The position numbers and the translations under genes are program-made. The notes beneath the pieces were generated by a model that was given only the letters and a program-made list of their open reading frames with translations, searched no databases and was not told the DNA's origin. Positions 48,596 to 55,547 of a DNA stretch of 64,000 nt are shown piece after piece. The stretch is taken from the NCBI GenBank assembly GCA_026418275.1, contig JAOABQ010000071.1:1-64000 (forward strand). Direction: 5' to 3'. Numbering within the stretch: position 1 is the first letter of the stretch; the number at the start of each line of letters is the position of its first letter. Source of the stretch: Clostridia bacterium (GTDB lineage: Bacteria; Bacillota; Clostridia; Acetivibrionales; DSM-2933).

Positions 48596-48799
48596 CCAAA
48601 ATAGTACATAAAATAACAATTTAAGCAATTTTAATATTCATACGTAATTATATATAATTATTTCCATCTAATAAAATATACCATTTTCTAAATTCATTTC
48701 AAAAGATAATCAAAGGAGGATTCTATTAGCAATTCAAAGGTTCGTTAAGGTAAGGAAAGGAATGTGATTTTCATAAATTTAATTAGGAGGGTCTTTGTT

Positions 48800-50149
48800 A
48801 TGTCAAAAAAACTATTTACAACACTTTTAGTAACACTCACTGTAATTCTGACGTTAGCTATATCGGCTTATGCCGATAGTACTGCACCTTCGGTCCCTAC
48901 CGGTCTGACTTCTAATAACACTACCTTTGTAAGTACCACATTATCCTGGAATGCATCAACAGATGATGTGCGTGTATCAGGATACGAGATATATCAAAAC
49001 AGTGTATATCTTTTAACAGTTTCGTCAACATCTTTTGGTATAACCGGATTGAAGCCTAATACAACGTATAAGTATTCCGTATTAGCAAAAGATGCAGCTG
49101 GTAACAAGTCTGCTCTATGCGCAGAAATATCCGTAACAACACCGGCTGACACCATTGCTCCAACAACTCCCCAAAATTTTTCTATAAAAGTGCTAACCTC
49201 CAACTATTTAAAATTAGCTTGGGAACCATCAACAGATAATGTTGGTATAGAGGGATATGATGTATACAGAAATAATGTTTTTCTTAAAACTGTATATAGT
49301 AGAAATTATGTGATAGATTCTGGATTAACCCCACTAACAGAGTATTCATATTATGTGGTTGCTAAAGACATAGCAGGAAATAAATCGGCTCAAAGTGTTA
49401 CCTATAAGGTGAGTACAACCTCAACCCCGGTAGGATATGTCACATTGTCCCTTGATAAGGAGAAGGCTTCGGTTGGAAGTATTATTAAAGCATCAATGAA
49501 CATTTCTAATATACCTCAGTTTGGGGGGACTATTTTGTTTATCAAGTACGATCCAACTGTTGTCCAACCAGTAGATATCTTCAACAATAATACTCCTTAT
49601 GCTAATGGAAGTGGTAATACAATAGAAGGTGGAACTATTTTAACGAATAGTTATTATAATCCTGTTCAATATACAACCTTTAAAACTCAGGAAGGTGTTA
49701 TTAATTTTATAAAAATGTATAACAGGATGGATTTATATAGGCAGACTGGTGTTGCAGAGACTTCAGGTACCCTCGGAGTAATTGGGTTTAAAGTTCTTAA
49801 ACCGCAGCCTATTATCATAAAGTATTCACATCCGGGCACAAACTTTAATGAAGGAACTTCATTAAGTGATTGGGACTATGATGCAATTCCTGCGGGAGGA
49901 TATAATGTAATACAACCTGCAGCTGTAGCCGGATTCCTTTATGGTGATGTTGATGGAAATGAGGTTTTTGATTCTTCAGATTATGCGTGTATGAGACAAT
50001 ATTTGATGGGAGCAATTACAGATTTCCCTTCACCGACCGGAAAAACAGCGGCAGATGTTGATGGGAACGGTACAATCGATTCTACCGATTATGCTTATAT
50101 GCAGCAATATTTACTTGGGATGATTACAAAATTCCCGGCAGAGGTATAA
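48800..50149 (+). CDS. Secreted FN3-FN3-cohesin-like-dockerin protein
   Basis: 449 residues from ATG 48800 behind TTAGGAGGG (an upstream GTG at 48764 would put this site inside the gene). Signal peptide to ~27. Two fibronectin type III domains (~30-120 and ~122-212) each carry the TLSWNASTDDV / LAWEPSTDNV signature. A cohesin-like beta-sandwich (~217-375) starts VTLSLDKEKASVGSIIKASM and includes the GGTILFIKYDPTVV strand. A type I dockerin pair (~380-447) has two good loops, GDVDGNEVFDSSDY and ADVDGNGTIDSTDY. A chain with both a cohesin-like and a dockerin module could act as an adaptor between scaffoldins. Confidence 0.85.
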   Translation: MSKKLFTTLLVTLTVILTLAISAYADSTAPSVPTGLTSNNTTFVSTTLSWNASTDDVRVSGYEIYQNSVYLLTVSSTSFGITGLKPNTTYKYSVLAKDAAGNKSALCAEISVTTPADTIAPTTPQNFSIKVLTSNYLKLAWEPSTDNVGIEGYDVYRNNVFLKTVYSRNYVIDSGLTPLTEYSYYVVAKDIAGNKSAQSVTYKVSTTSTPVGYVTLSLDKEKASVGSIIKASMNISNIPQFGGTILFIKYDPTVVQPVDIFNNNTPYANGSGNTIEGGTILTNSYYNPVQYTTFKTQEGVINFIKMYNRMDLYRQTGVAETSGTLGVIGFKVLKPQPIIIKYSHPGTNFNEGTSLSDWDYDAIPAGGYNVIQPAAVAGFLYGDVDGNEVFDSSDYACMRQYLMGAITDFPSPTGKTAADVDGNGTIDSTDYAYMQQYLLGMITKFPAEV

Positions 50150-50329
50150 TAATAGAACTGAGGCATTTGGAAGTATTCTCGGAGTTTTTCTGAGAATATT
50201 GCAGTGTTTAGGATATAACGTCAATAAATTGCATACAAAAACTCAAAATGAGAGATGTGATAAAGAACTTCAACCAAACAAAAACAGCTTAAAACCTCAT
50301 ACAAAATGTTAAAATATTATAAATCGAAT

Positions 50330-50372
50330 CGACAAAGGAAAATAGCCCGAATTTTCCTTTGTCGGTTTTTTA
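50330..50372 (+). terminator. Intrinsic terminator downstream of the cohesin-dockerin gene
   Basis: CGACAAAGGAAAAT pairs perfectly with ATTTTCCTTTGTCG, followed by GTTTTTTATT. A weaker stem (TATTCTC/GAGAATA) lies nearer the gene at 50174-50198. Confidence 0.9.
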
Positions 50373-50628
50373 TTGTTCAAATAAAGAAAGTGTTACCCCC
50401 CACTGCTAAAGTTGTTTTGCAACATTTCTTTTTGGTTGATGATTTCAATACCTACCTAGTATTTCAAAAACAGGACCCGTCCCGCCAGCATTGCCCGCTT
50501 TGATCGAGACCGGCGCAAATTCCACATTTATAGCCGTATTGTTTTCATAGGTATATGGTATATGTAAGCTTGATATCCTTTAGCATATATGCATCGGGAG
50601 TTAAATTAATAAAATATATTCATAACCT
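50373..50628. other. Gene-free stretch with a short GC-richer coding-like scrap
   Basis: Between about 50440 and 50560 the composition is richer in GC than its surroundings and the minus strand reads NVEFAPVSIKAGNAGGTGP before stopping. It looks like debris of a secreted-protein gene, with no start or ribosome binding site. Nothing else is seen here. Confidence 0.25.
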
Positions 50629-51066
50629 CTAGTCATGCATTGTTATAGAAAACTTACATTCATCTCCGCCGCGTAAAATCGTAGAACAAATTTTCACATC
50701 CAATTTCTTATTTGGTATCATTGAATTAAAAACGTATATAATACTCTGCCTGGAACACTCACATAAAAACGGACTATTGACATACCCCTCGGTATGTAAG
50801 CCGCAGGAACATTTTTTAAAGAATAGGTGATATTTCTTTCCCGGTTCAACAATTTCGCCTTTTACACCTTCTGCACTATTTATTTCTAGAAAAAACAAAT
50901 CCATATCTCCATTTACTTTACTATATAGGTTTTTATATAAATTTAGTACCCATCGGTCTGCGCAGTTCTTGCCACATTTACAAAAAAGCGATTCTCTTTC
51001 CTGTTGTTTCATATTTGCGATTGCATCTTCAAACCCTTGAAACCAATATTTCAAATTTTCATCCAC
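50629..51066 (-). CDS. Cysteine-rich protein with V4R-like C-terminus
   Basis: 145 residues if it starts at GTG 51066, which stands 5-6 nt after TTAGGGGTGG; the frame allows GTG 51075. Nine to ten cysteines are arranged as FCKCGKNCADRW (~28-40), KKCSCGLHTEG (~85) and FLCECSRQ (~103), and the chain ends in LRGGDECKFSI, the pattern seen at the end of 4-vinyl-reductase/V4R and related hydrocarbon-binding domains. A metal- or hydrophobic-ligand-binding cytosolic protein is plausible. I do not recognise the exact family. It is flanked by gene-free stretches. Confidence 0.6.
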   Translation of the reverse strand: MDENLKYWFQGFEDAIANMKQQERESLFCKCGKNCADRWVLNLYKNLYSKVNGDMDLFFLEINSAEGVKGEIVEPGKKYHLFFKKCSCGLHTEGYVNSPFLCECSRQSIIYVFNSMIPNKKLDVKICSTILRGGDECKFSITMHD

Positions 51067-51236
51067 TATAACCACCCCTAATTCATTTTATAATCGCTAT
51101 TTGCTCTGAATAGGAAAAGTAAAGGGTGGATTCTCACAAATCTTTTTCATAACAGTCCCTCCTCCGGTATTTTGTCTACTTAAATTGTATCATCCAGTCC
51201 CCCAAAACCAAACCTTAAAGACTTTTAGTAAAAGAA

Positions 51237-51274
51237 AATGCGCCAATACCATAATAAAACGGTATTGGCGCATT
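51237..51274 (-). terminator. Terminator of the Mor-like regulator gene
   Basis: A 14-bp perfect stem (AATGCGCCAATACC and its complement) around a 10-nt loop. Read on the minus strand it is followed by TTCTTTTACT, right after the stop at 51281. Confidence 0.85.
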
Positions 51275-51280
51275 CTAAGG

Positions 51281-51556
51281 TTAATGAATGCTCCTTTGTT
51301 TCCGGAGTATCCTTTGCATACTTTTCAAAGACAAAAAATATTTCTCGGATAATGCTTGTAGGCTATTCCCCGCCAAATAGTCTTCATAAATCTGCATATT
51401 CCGCTGTTGTAACTCCTTGCGGGTGGATGTTTTTGATCCCCATTCTTTTTTATTGCCTGATTTTCTAGGTATATAGATAAACTCACCATCTACATACTCT
51501 TGTATCTGCTCAAGCAAGTCATGAGGGATTATATAAATTGCTCTCTTATAGCTCAT
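51281..51556 (-). CDS. Small Mor-like helix-turn-helix regulator (CD3324 type)
   Basis: 91 residues. The N-terminal half YIIPHDLLEQIQEYVDGEFIY and the following IPRKSGNKKEWG are typical of the small clostridial proteins named after CD3324, related to the Mor activator of phage Mu. A C-terminal helix-turn-helix is plausible: NSLQALSEKYFLSLKSMQRIL. TTAGGAGAG precedes ATG 51556. The gene stands alone, with its own consensus promoter, a ~150-nt leader with twin dyads and a strong terminator. The target genes are unknown; the divergent Y-RNA locus next door is one candidate. Confidence 0.75.
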   Translation of the reverse strand: MSYKRAIYIIPHDLLEQIQEYVDGEFIYIPRKSGNKKEWGSKTSTRKELQQRNMQIYEDYLAGNSLQALSEKYFLSLKSMQRILRKQRSIH

Positions 51557-51587
51557 TTCGCTCTCCTAAAAGTTTTTTCGATTAGGA

Positions 51588-51744
51588 ATAGCAAAGGCTA
51601 TCTTCACAGCTGATTTCTATAATTTAAACTGTTCATTGCAATAGCCTTTGCTATGCAACGATAACGATAGGATTAAGCATATGCCTACAACCCTCCTTCT
51701 GCCTGATATTGTAAAATTATATCATCGGCCTACTCTATTGTCAA
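51588..51744 (-). promoter_or_regulatory. Consensus promoter and structured leader of the Mor-like gene
   Basis: The minus strand reads TTGACA (51739-51744), 17 bp, TATAAT (51716-51721), a perfect sigma-A promoter. The leader carries two dyads, ATAGCCTTTGCTAT (51641-51654 plus strand) and ATAGCAAAGGCTAT (51588-51601). Each is self-complementary, and they are also complementary to each other, so two small hairpins or one long stem can form just before the ribosome binding site. This fits an attenuator or a two-site operator. Confidence 0.6.
51651..51680 (-). CDS. Possible 9-residue leader peptide
   Basis: GAAGGAGGG stands 10 nt before ATG 51680, and the frame reads MLNPIVIVA before a stop that falls inside the first leader dyad. 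A short Ile/Val-rich peptide followed at once by alternative stems is the layout of translation-coupled attenuators. The regulator downstream is not a known branched-chain amino acid gene, so this is tentative. Confidence 0.3.
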   Translation of the reverse strand: MLNPIVIVA

Positions 51745-52021
51745 GAATCGGAAGTATTCTTGAGAGGGGCAGCAGCAGCATTCGCGCTCTTAATCCAAAT
51801 ACAAAATGTTAATCGAAAACTGACATTCTCCGGGTGTATTTCGTTGTACAATGGATATTCAAGCTGGATTGAATTTTGGTATTTTGGTTTTACGTTGACA
51901 CTTATGGAATGATATTTAGTAATGTGGTGATAGGTGATGTAAATCTTGGATAAGATTGCAAACTTTTTGTCTGTTAAAGGTAGTTTTTATAACATACAAT
52001 AGGATATGTCCACAGGCTATG

Positions 52022-52067
52022 GCACTTCTTCCTTCTAAAACAAGTTTAATGTGATCAATAGAAGTGC
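52022..52067 (+). promoter_or_regulatory. 5'-UTR hairpin 1 with TTCTTCCTTCTAAA motif
   Basis: GCACTTCT (52022-52029) pairs with AGAAGTGC (52060-52067). The loop begins TCCTTCTAAA, so the 14-mer TTCTTCCTTCTAAA (52026-52039) straddles the end of the stem. The same 14-mer, in the same position relative to a stem closed by UUCU/AGAA, occurs at 52098 and 54259. CAGGCTA precedes this hairpin and the next one. Confidence 0.7.
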
Positions 52068-52092
52068 GAGTTTCCTAAGACAATCAGGCTAA

Positions 52093-52133
52093 GGGGGTTC
52101 TTCCTTCTAAAATCAATGGCAATTAGAACCCCC
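52093..52133 (+). promoter_or_regulatory. 5'-UTR hairpin 2 with TTCTTCCTTCTAAA motif
   Basis: GGGGGTTCT (52093-52101) pairs with AGAACCCCC (52125-52133), and the loop again begins TCCTTCTAAA. It ends 15 nt before the ribosome binding site of the TerD-like gene, close enough for a bound protein to hinder translation. The ATG at 52116 lies in its loop and has no ribosome binding site. Confidence 0.75.
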
Positions 52134-52163
52134 GCTATCCGGATGAATAAGGAGAATGAAAAT

Positions 52164-54236
52164 ATGAACAGAATTTATTTAAGAAGAAAAACGAAAATAT
52201 TGATTTCCCCCGGAAGTGGGAAAACACCTAATACCGAACATGTTGCGACTATTTTAAAGAACCTGGAGCCTTTGGGATATACATTGTCAAAGGAGATAAT
52301 CGATATACTCCATACATATACCGTAGATGAACTGAAAAATTTTTATTTGGGTTTGGTAAAGAAAATCAAAAAAATGATTGGTGCTCATGTGGAGTACAAA
52401 CCTATGTATCCCAATTTCCCTATACAGGTAATGCAAATGGCGGAAAGCAAGTTGTATCTTAATGCCATTATACACTATCTTTCTTTTGGAAGTATGCTGC
52501 CGGTTTATGAAAAGGAAGAAAGGCTGCCATTGTTTGCCGCAACCAAATTAAAGGTCATCAATTTAGGAAATCAGGATGATTTCAACAATATATTTTATAA
52601 TCTCATGGCATCAAAAACATCCATTGCAGATACTGATAAGATGGATATGGAATGGTTTATAAAAAATTATAAGAATGTACTTGATTATTTGCCTGATGAG
52701 ATTCCGTTAAAAGAAAATGTTTGTCTAATATGCAGCTGGATTATGAAATACTGGGGGGCAGACACCTTGGTAATTTCCAAATATATCAACACAGCAACGG
52801 ATGTGTTAAGACTGGCAGTTTCTATGTCGGATGGGGATGTTTCACTGGCTGCCAATACAAAGTTTAGAAGCTTTACAAGAAATGAACGAAGAATCCTCCT
52901 GGGGCTTTTGGAAAATTGCAGTAATATAGAAGAAGATATGCTAAGATACAAAAACCGTTGGATCCGGTTAGGTGAAAGATTGCATCCGTCAGAGTATAAG
53001 ACATATCTAAAAGCTCAAGCTGCTTTTCGTAAGCTGAGAAACAATGAGAAGATCGAAACATACAATAGCAGGCTTAGCACTGCCATTGAATCACAAGATT
53101 TGACCTGTGTCCTGGCACTAATGAAGCAGAGGCCAGGTGAATTTGCAAGAAAACTGGATCATATTTTGCGGTTATTTGAGGACTGGAAATTAATAATAAA
53201 AGCCTTTGAAGAAATTGCGATCCAGGTGCCAACACCTTTATTGTTGCAGGTGAGGGAGCATTTCAAAAAAAGAAATGAGAAGCAGGAATTAAGAGCTTTC
53301 TTCCCTAAAGGCAGCATTGCTAAAGTATATGGAATTGAAAATCAATTGCCCTCTATAAATAAACAAGTATGTGAAGAAATTGTTGATATTTGCGAGCAAA
53401 GTTTAATAAAAATATTTGGAGCGTATGAAAGCCTCGGAAAAGTATATATAGATGAAAGACTTAAGGATTATATCGTTCCGTTTTCCCAAAGATCTGCCAG
53501 CAAAGCATTAAAGACCTATATTAGGGGAACAAGAATTAACATACCTGCAGATATAAAAACCATTCGCTCATTTATCTACTGGAAGGAGCATGAAGGAGAC
53601 AGAACTGACTTGGATTTGTCAGCAGTATTATACGATCAGAATTGGAACTATGTTGAACATATTTCTTATACTAATCTTAGATCGTCAAAGTATAAAGCCG
53701 CTCATAGCGGAGATATTACAGCAGCTCCATTGGGTGCCAGCGAATTTATTGATTTGGATATAGAGTCAATTAAGCGGTATTCCGGAAGATATGTTGTACT
53801 TGCGGTAAATTCCTTTACAGGGCAAAAATTTGCACATCTGCCGGAATGCTTTATGGGGTGGATGGCAAGAGAATGTCCTGCTTCAGGTGAAATTTATGAA
53901 CCTAAAACGGTGGAAAACAAAATCGACATTTCTTCAGAAAGCACAATTTGTATCCCCATGGTTTTGGACATACATGAAAATAAGGTTATCTGGGCAGATA
54001 TTGCATTGAAATCCCAACCTACATGGAACAATGTGGAGAATAATAAAAAGGGCATGATCTTGATGGGTAAAGCATTAACGACATTGACAAAACCTAATTT
54101 ATACGATTTATTTATGTTGCATGCCCAGGCAAGAGGAGAACTTTGCAATCATGCGGAGGAGGCCAATACGGTTTTTGCTATTGACAAAGGGATCACACCC
54201 TATGATAATGAAATTATAATGGCTCAGTATTTGTAA
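52164..54236 (+). CDS. Large helical protein with C-terminal TerD-like domain, linked to a Y-RNA-like gene
   Basis: 690 residues from ATG 52164, with AAGGAGAAT 6 nt upstream. The frame opens earlier at ATG 52116, but that codon lies in a hairpin loop without a binding site. Residues ~1-450 are mainly helical, with a central NRWIRLGERLHPSEY box. Residues ~465-600 resemble the TerD beta-sandwich: DRTDLDLSAVLYDQ, an AAHSGDIT motif, GASEFIDLD, then RYVVLAVNSFTGQKF. The plan recalls the MXAN_6230/SCO0854 family of bacterial proteins, from memory. No VWA MIDAS or clear TROVE signature was seen, so it is not an ordinary Ro/Rsr protein. The motif-bearing hairpins before it and the tRNA-like RNA after it suggest that it binds RNA. 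Confidence 0.7.
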   Translation: MNRIYLRRKTKILISPGSGKTPNTEHVATILKNLEPLGYTLSKEIIDILHTYTVDELKNFYLGLVKKIKKMIGAHVEYKPMYPNFPIQVMQMAESKLYLNAIIHYLSFGSMLPVYEKEERLPLFAATKLKVINLGNQDDFNNIFYNLMASKTSIADTDKMDMEWFIKNYKNVLDYLPDEIPLKENVCLICSWIMKYWGADTLVISKYINTATDVLRLAVSMSDGDVSLAANTKFRSFTRNERRILLGLLENCSNIEEDMLRYKNRWIRLGERLHPSEYKTYLKAQAAFRKLRNNEKIETYNSRLSTAIESQDLTCVLALMKQRPGEFARKLDHILRLFEDWKLIIKAFEEIAIQVPTPLLLQVREHFKKRNEKQELRAFFPKGSIAKVYGIENQLPSINKQVCEEIVDICEQSLIKIFGAYESLGKVYIDERLKDYIVPFSQRSASKALKTYIRGTRINIPADIKTIRSFIYWKEHEGDRTDLDLSAVLYDQNWNYVEHISYTNLRSSKYKAAHSGDITAAPLGASEFIDLDIESIKRYSGRYVVLAVNSFTGQKFAHLPECFMGWMARECPASGEIYEPKTVENKIDISSESTICIPMVLDIHENKVIWADIALKSQPTWNNVENNKKGMILMGKALTTLTKPNLYDLFMLHAQARGELCNHAEEANTVFAIDKGITPYDNEIIMAQYL
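54181..54209 (+). promoter_or_regulatory. Promoter inside the 3' end of the TerD-like gene, driving the small RNA
   Basis: TTGACA (54181-54186), 17 bp, GATAAT (54204-54209). The predicted start is near 54216, ~25 nt before the terminal stem of the RNA. It overlaps codons for the last residues of the protein. Confidence 0.6.
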
Positions 54237-54240
54237 AGTC

Positions 54241-54385
54241 AGGTTGTGGCTATATATTTTCTTCCTTCTAAATCGAGGACCTGGTGGTTGGCGGTTCAAG
54301 TCCGTCTGTGGTACTGAAAAGTATCATATAGCTTAATGGTAGAGCGCCAGGTATTCTAGAAAATATAATTTCCACAACCTTTTTA
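54241..54385 (+). ncRNA. YrlA-like Y RNA: a circularly permuted tRNA on a long terminal stem
   Basis: Terminal stem: AGGTTGTGG (54241) with CCACAACCT (54372-54380), then TATATTTTCT (54253) with AGAAAATATA (54358), followed by TTTTT. Inside is a tRNA in permuted order. The anticodon-stem 3' strand is CCTGG (54280-54284), then a 5-nt variable loop. The T arm is GGCGG-TTCAAGT-CCGTC (54290-54306). Acceptor strand TGTGGTA (54307-54313) and C314 lead into hexaloop TGAAAA, then G321 and TATCATA (54322-54328). T8-A9 are followed by the D arm GCTT-AATGGTA-GAGC (54331-54345), base 26 and CCAGG (54347-54351). All five stems and canonical spacings are kept, but there is no anticodon loop. It begins 4 nt after the stop of the TerD-like gene. 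The permuted tRNA fold is seen directly. The YrlA assignment follows from published Y-RNA architecture. Confidence 0.82.
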
Positions 54386-54445
54386 CTTATCGTAAACGAT
54401 ACATGATTTTCTGTTTTTCATATTATAAGCGATTACTTATTGGCT

Positions 54446-54727
54446 CTATTTTAATAAATCTATTAATTCATTCCAATCAGATATTTCAAGAAAACTTCCT
54501 TTTGGGATAGCCCTATTTGATTTGTCTAATGCTCCTTTGTACCAAACTGCAAAAATACCGCAATCTGCCGCTCCGTCCACATCAAATACAGCATTATCAC
54601 CAATATACCAAACATCACAAGCATCAAGCTTTGCTTTACGAAGTGCAAGTTCAAATATTCGTTTATGCGGTTTTCTGAATATGTTCCATCTCCCTACACA
54701 AACTGGACATGCAGCTTCACATTGTTT
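54446..54727 (-). pseudogene. C-terminal fragment of a HAD-family hydrolase
   Basis: An open frame without a start codon reads CPVCVGRWNIFRKPHKRIFELAL, then the HAD motif IV VWYIGDNAVFDVDGAAD, and ends NELIDLLK. The N-terminal half with the nucleophile DxDxT is missing. Its 5' end overlaps the last codons of the next gene in another frame, so the junction looks like a deletion. Confidence 0.8.
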
Positions 54728-55026
54728 TTATGGTTGAAAAGGTGGTGCATAGTGATGGAATCGTTAAAACCATGCTGGTAAAAAAAGTACTGCTTGAGGC
54801 TCATCATATTGTTTAAGGTGTCGCTGTATTCGTTTAGGAGCGCCAAATCCTCCGGCGGCAGTACCTCTTTCATCCGGTGCAAAATTTCTGTCTCCCTTTG
54901 GGAGAGGCTCAAAAACTCTTCGCAATTCTCAAACTCCTCTTCGAGGTATTCAATCCGCTTGATCTTACAGGTGGCAAAGAATTTTCGAACCTTTTTGAGC
55001 CTTTTTTTCTTTTTTAAGAATTTCAT
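54694..55026 (-). CDS. Small charged helical protein, DUF6809-like, under a riboswitch-like leader
   Basis: 110 residues. A Lys/Arg-rich N-terminus is followed by two helices with LSQRETEILHRMKEVLPPEDLALLNEYSDTLNNM, the pattern of small clostridial DUF6809-type proteins, and a HGFNDSITMHHLF tail. The last few codons run into HAD-gene debris, so the original C-terminus may be lost. The ribosome binding site GGGAGGG (about 55036-55043) lies ~11 nt before ATG 55026 and can be sealed in a hairpin. The function is unknown to me. Confidence 0.6.
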   Translation of the reverse strand: MKFLKKKKRLKKVRKFFATCKIKRIEYLEEEFENCEEFLSLSQRETEILHRMKEVLPPEDLALLNEYSDTLNNMMSLKQYFFYQHGFNDSITMHHLFNHKNNVKLHVQFV

Positions 55027-55032
55027 TTATCT

Positions 55033-55255
55033 ATTTTCCCTCCCAAGGATTGATTTAGGAGGGAAAATTAAAAAAGTGCGATTGCAGGTAAAATAAACCA
55101 ACAAACGCACTTGTGTGCTTGAAAATCACAGACACTTAACGTATAATATTAAGTGCTGTGGGAGTGAATGCTCTGCTTGTTGGTAGGTCGTTTCTACCTC
55201 ATGAGCCTCTAGGTGCGCCAACACTTAGAGGTCACGGCACTTTTTAATTTTCCCT
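55033..55255 (-). ncRNA. Structured ~220-nt leader with riboswitch-like switching of the Shine-Dalgarno site
   Basis: P1 pairs AGGGAAAATTAAAAAGTGC (55255-55237) with its complement at 55079-55060. Enclosed stems, 5' to 3': CCTCTA/TAGAGG; GGTAG/CTACC; CACAG-CACTTAA with TTAAGTG-T-CTGTG; AAGCAC with GTGCGTT; and a longer ACCAACAA/TTGTTGGT helix. The 3' strand of P1 continues as ATTTTCCCTCC, which is also complementary to GGGAGGGAAAAT (plus strand 55033-55044), the ribosome binding site of the next gene. P1 and the sequestering hairpin cannot form together. The transcript starts at the first base of P1 (promoter 55262-55290). I recognise no known riboswitch class. Confidence 0.65.
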
Positions 55256-55261
55256 ATGGGT

Positions 55262-55290
55262 ATTATATAGTATTGGGTTTGCATTGGCAA
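55262..55290 (-). promoter_or_regulatory. Sigma-A promoter of the structured leader
   Basis: The minus strand reads TTGCCA (55285-55290), 17 bp, TATAAT (55262-55267). The predicted start, about 7 nt on, coincides with the first base of the P1 stem. Confidence 0.75.
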
Positions 55291-55481
55291 GATTTTTTAT
55301 ATTTATTGGGTCCCTTCCATAAGAAATATATATTTCTTTTTCAACATTTCCGAAAATATACCCCAAAAGTGATAATAAATTTGTAACCAAATTAATTTTT
55401 TTAAAATCTAGAATTATGACAATATATTTAGTAATCTGAATCATGCTTAAATTCTCATGTGATATTTTCAATTATTCACAT

Positions 55482-55510
55482 TTTACATATATATATCCAT
55501 ATTGTATAAT
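55482..55510 (+). promoter_or_regulatory. Putative promoter of the small cysteine-rich protein gene
   Basis: TTTTAC (55482-55487), 17 bp, TATAAT (55505-55510), ~38 nt before the start codon. The -35 box is weak. Confidence 0.5.
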
Positions 55511-55547
55511 AGTTTTGAAATTATTACTATATGAGGAGGTTTCTGTA

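Noticed and set aside
52116..52163. ATG 52116 as start of the TerD-like protein
   Set aside because: The codon lies in the loop of a motif-bearing hairpin with no ribosome binding site; ATG 52164 has AAGGAGAAT at the right distance.
54280..54351. Ordinary tRNA gene
   Set aside because: The halves are in reverse order, the acceptor end is a closed hairpin and no anticodon loop exists; it cannot be an acceptor tRNA as encoded.
55059..55255. Pure MITE interpretation of the inverted ends
   Set aside because: No target duplication is visible, and the element begins exactly at a promoter's start site and interacts with the next ribosome binding site; kept only as the alternative.
55244..55471. 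75-codon frame on the minus strand
   Set aside because: AT-rich, no ribosome binding site, and its 3' part covers the promoter and P1 start of the structured leader. A 25-bp similarity to 57015-57045 hints at debris, but not a gene.
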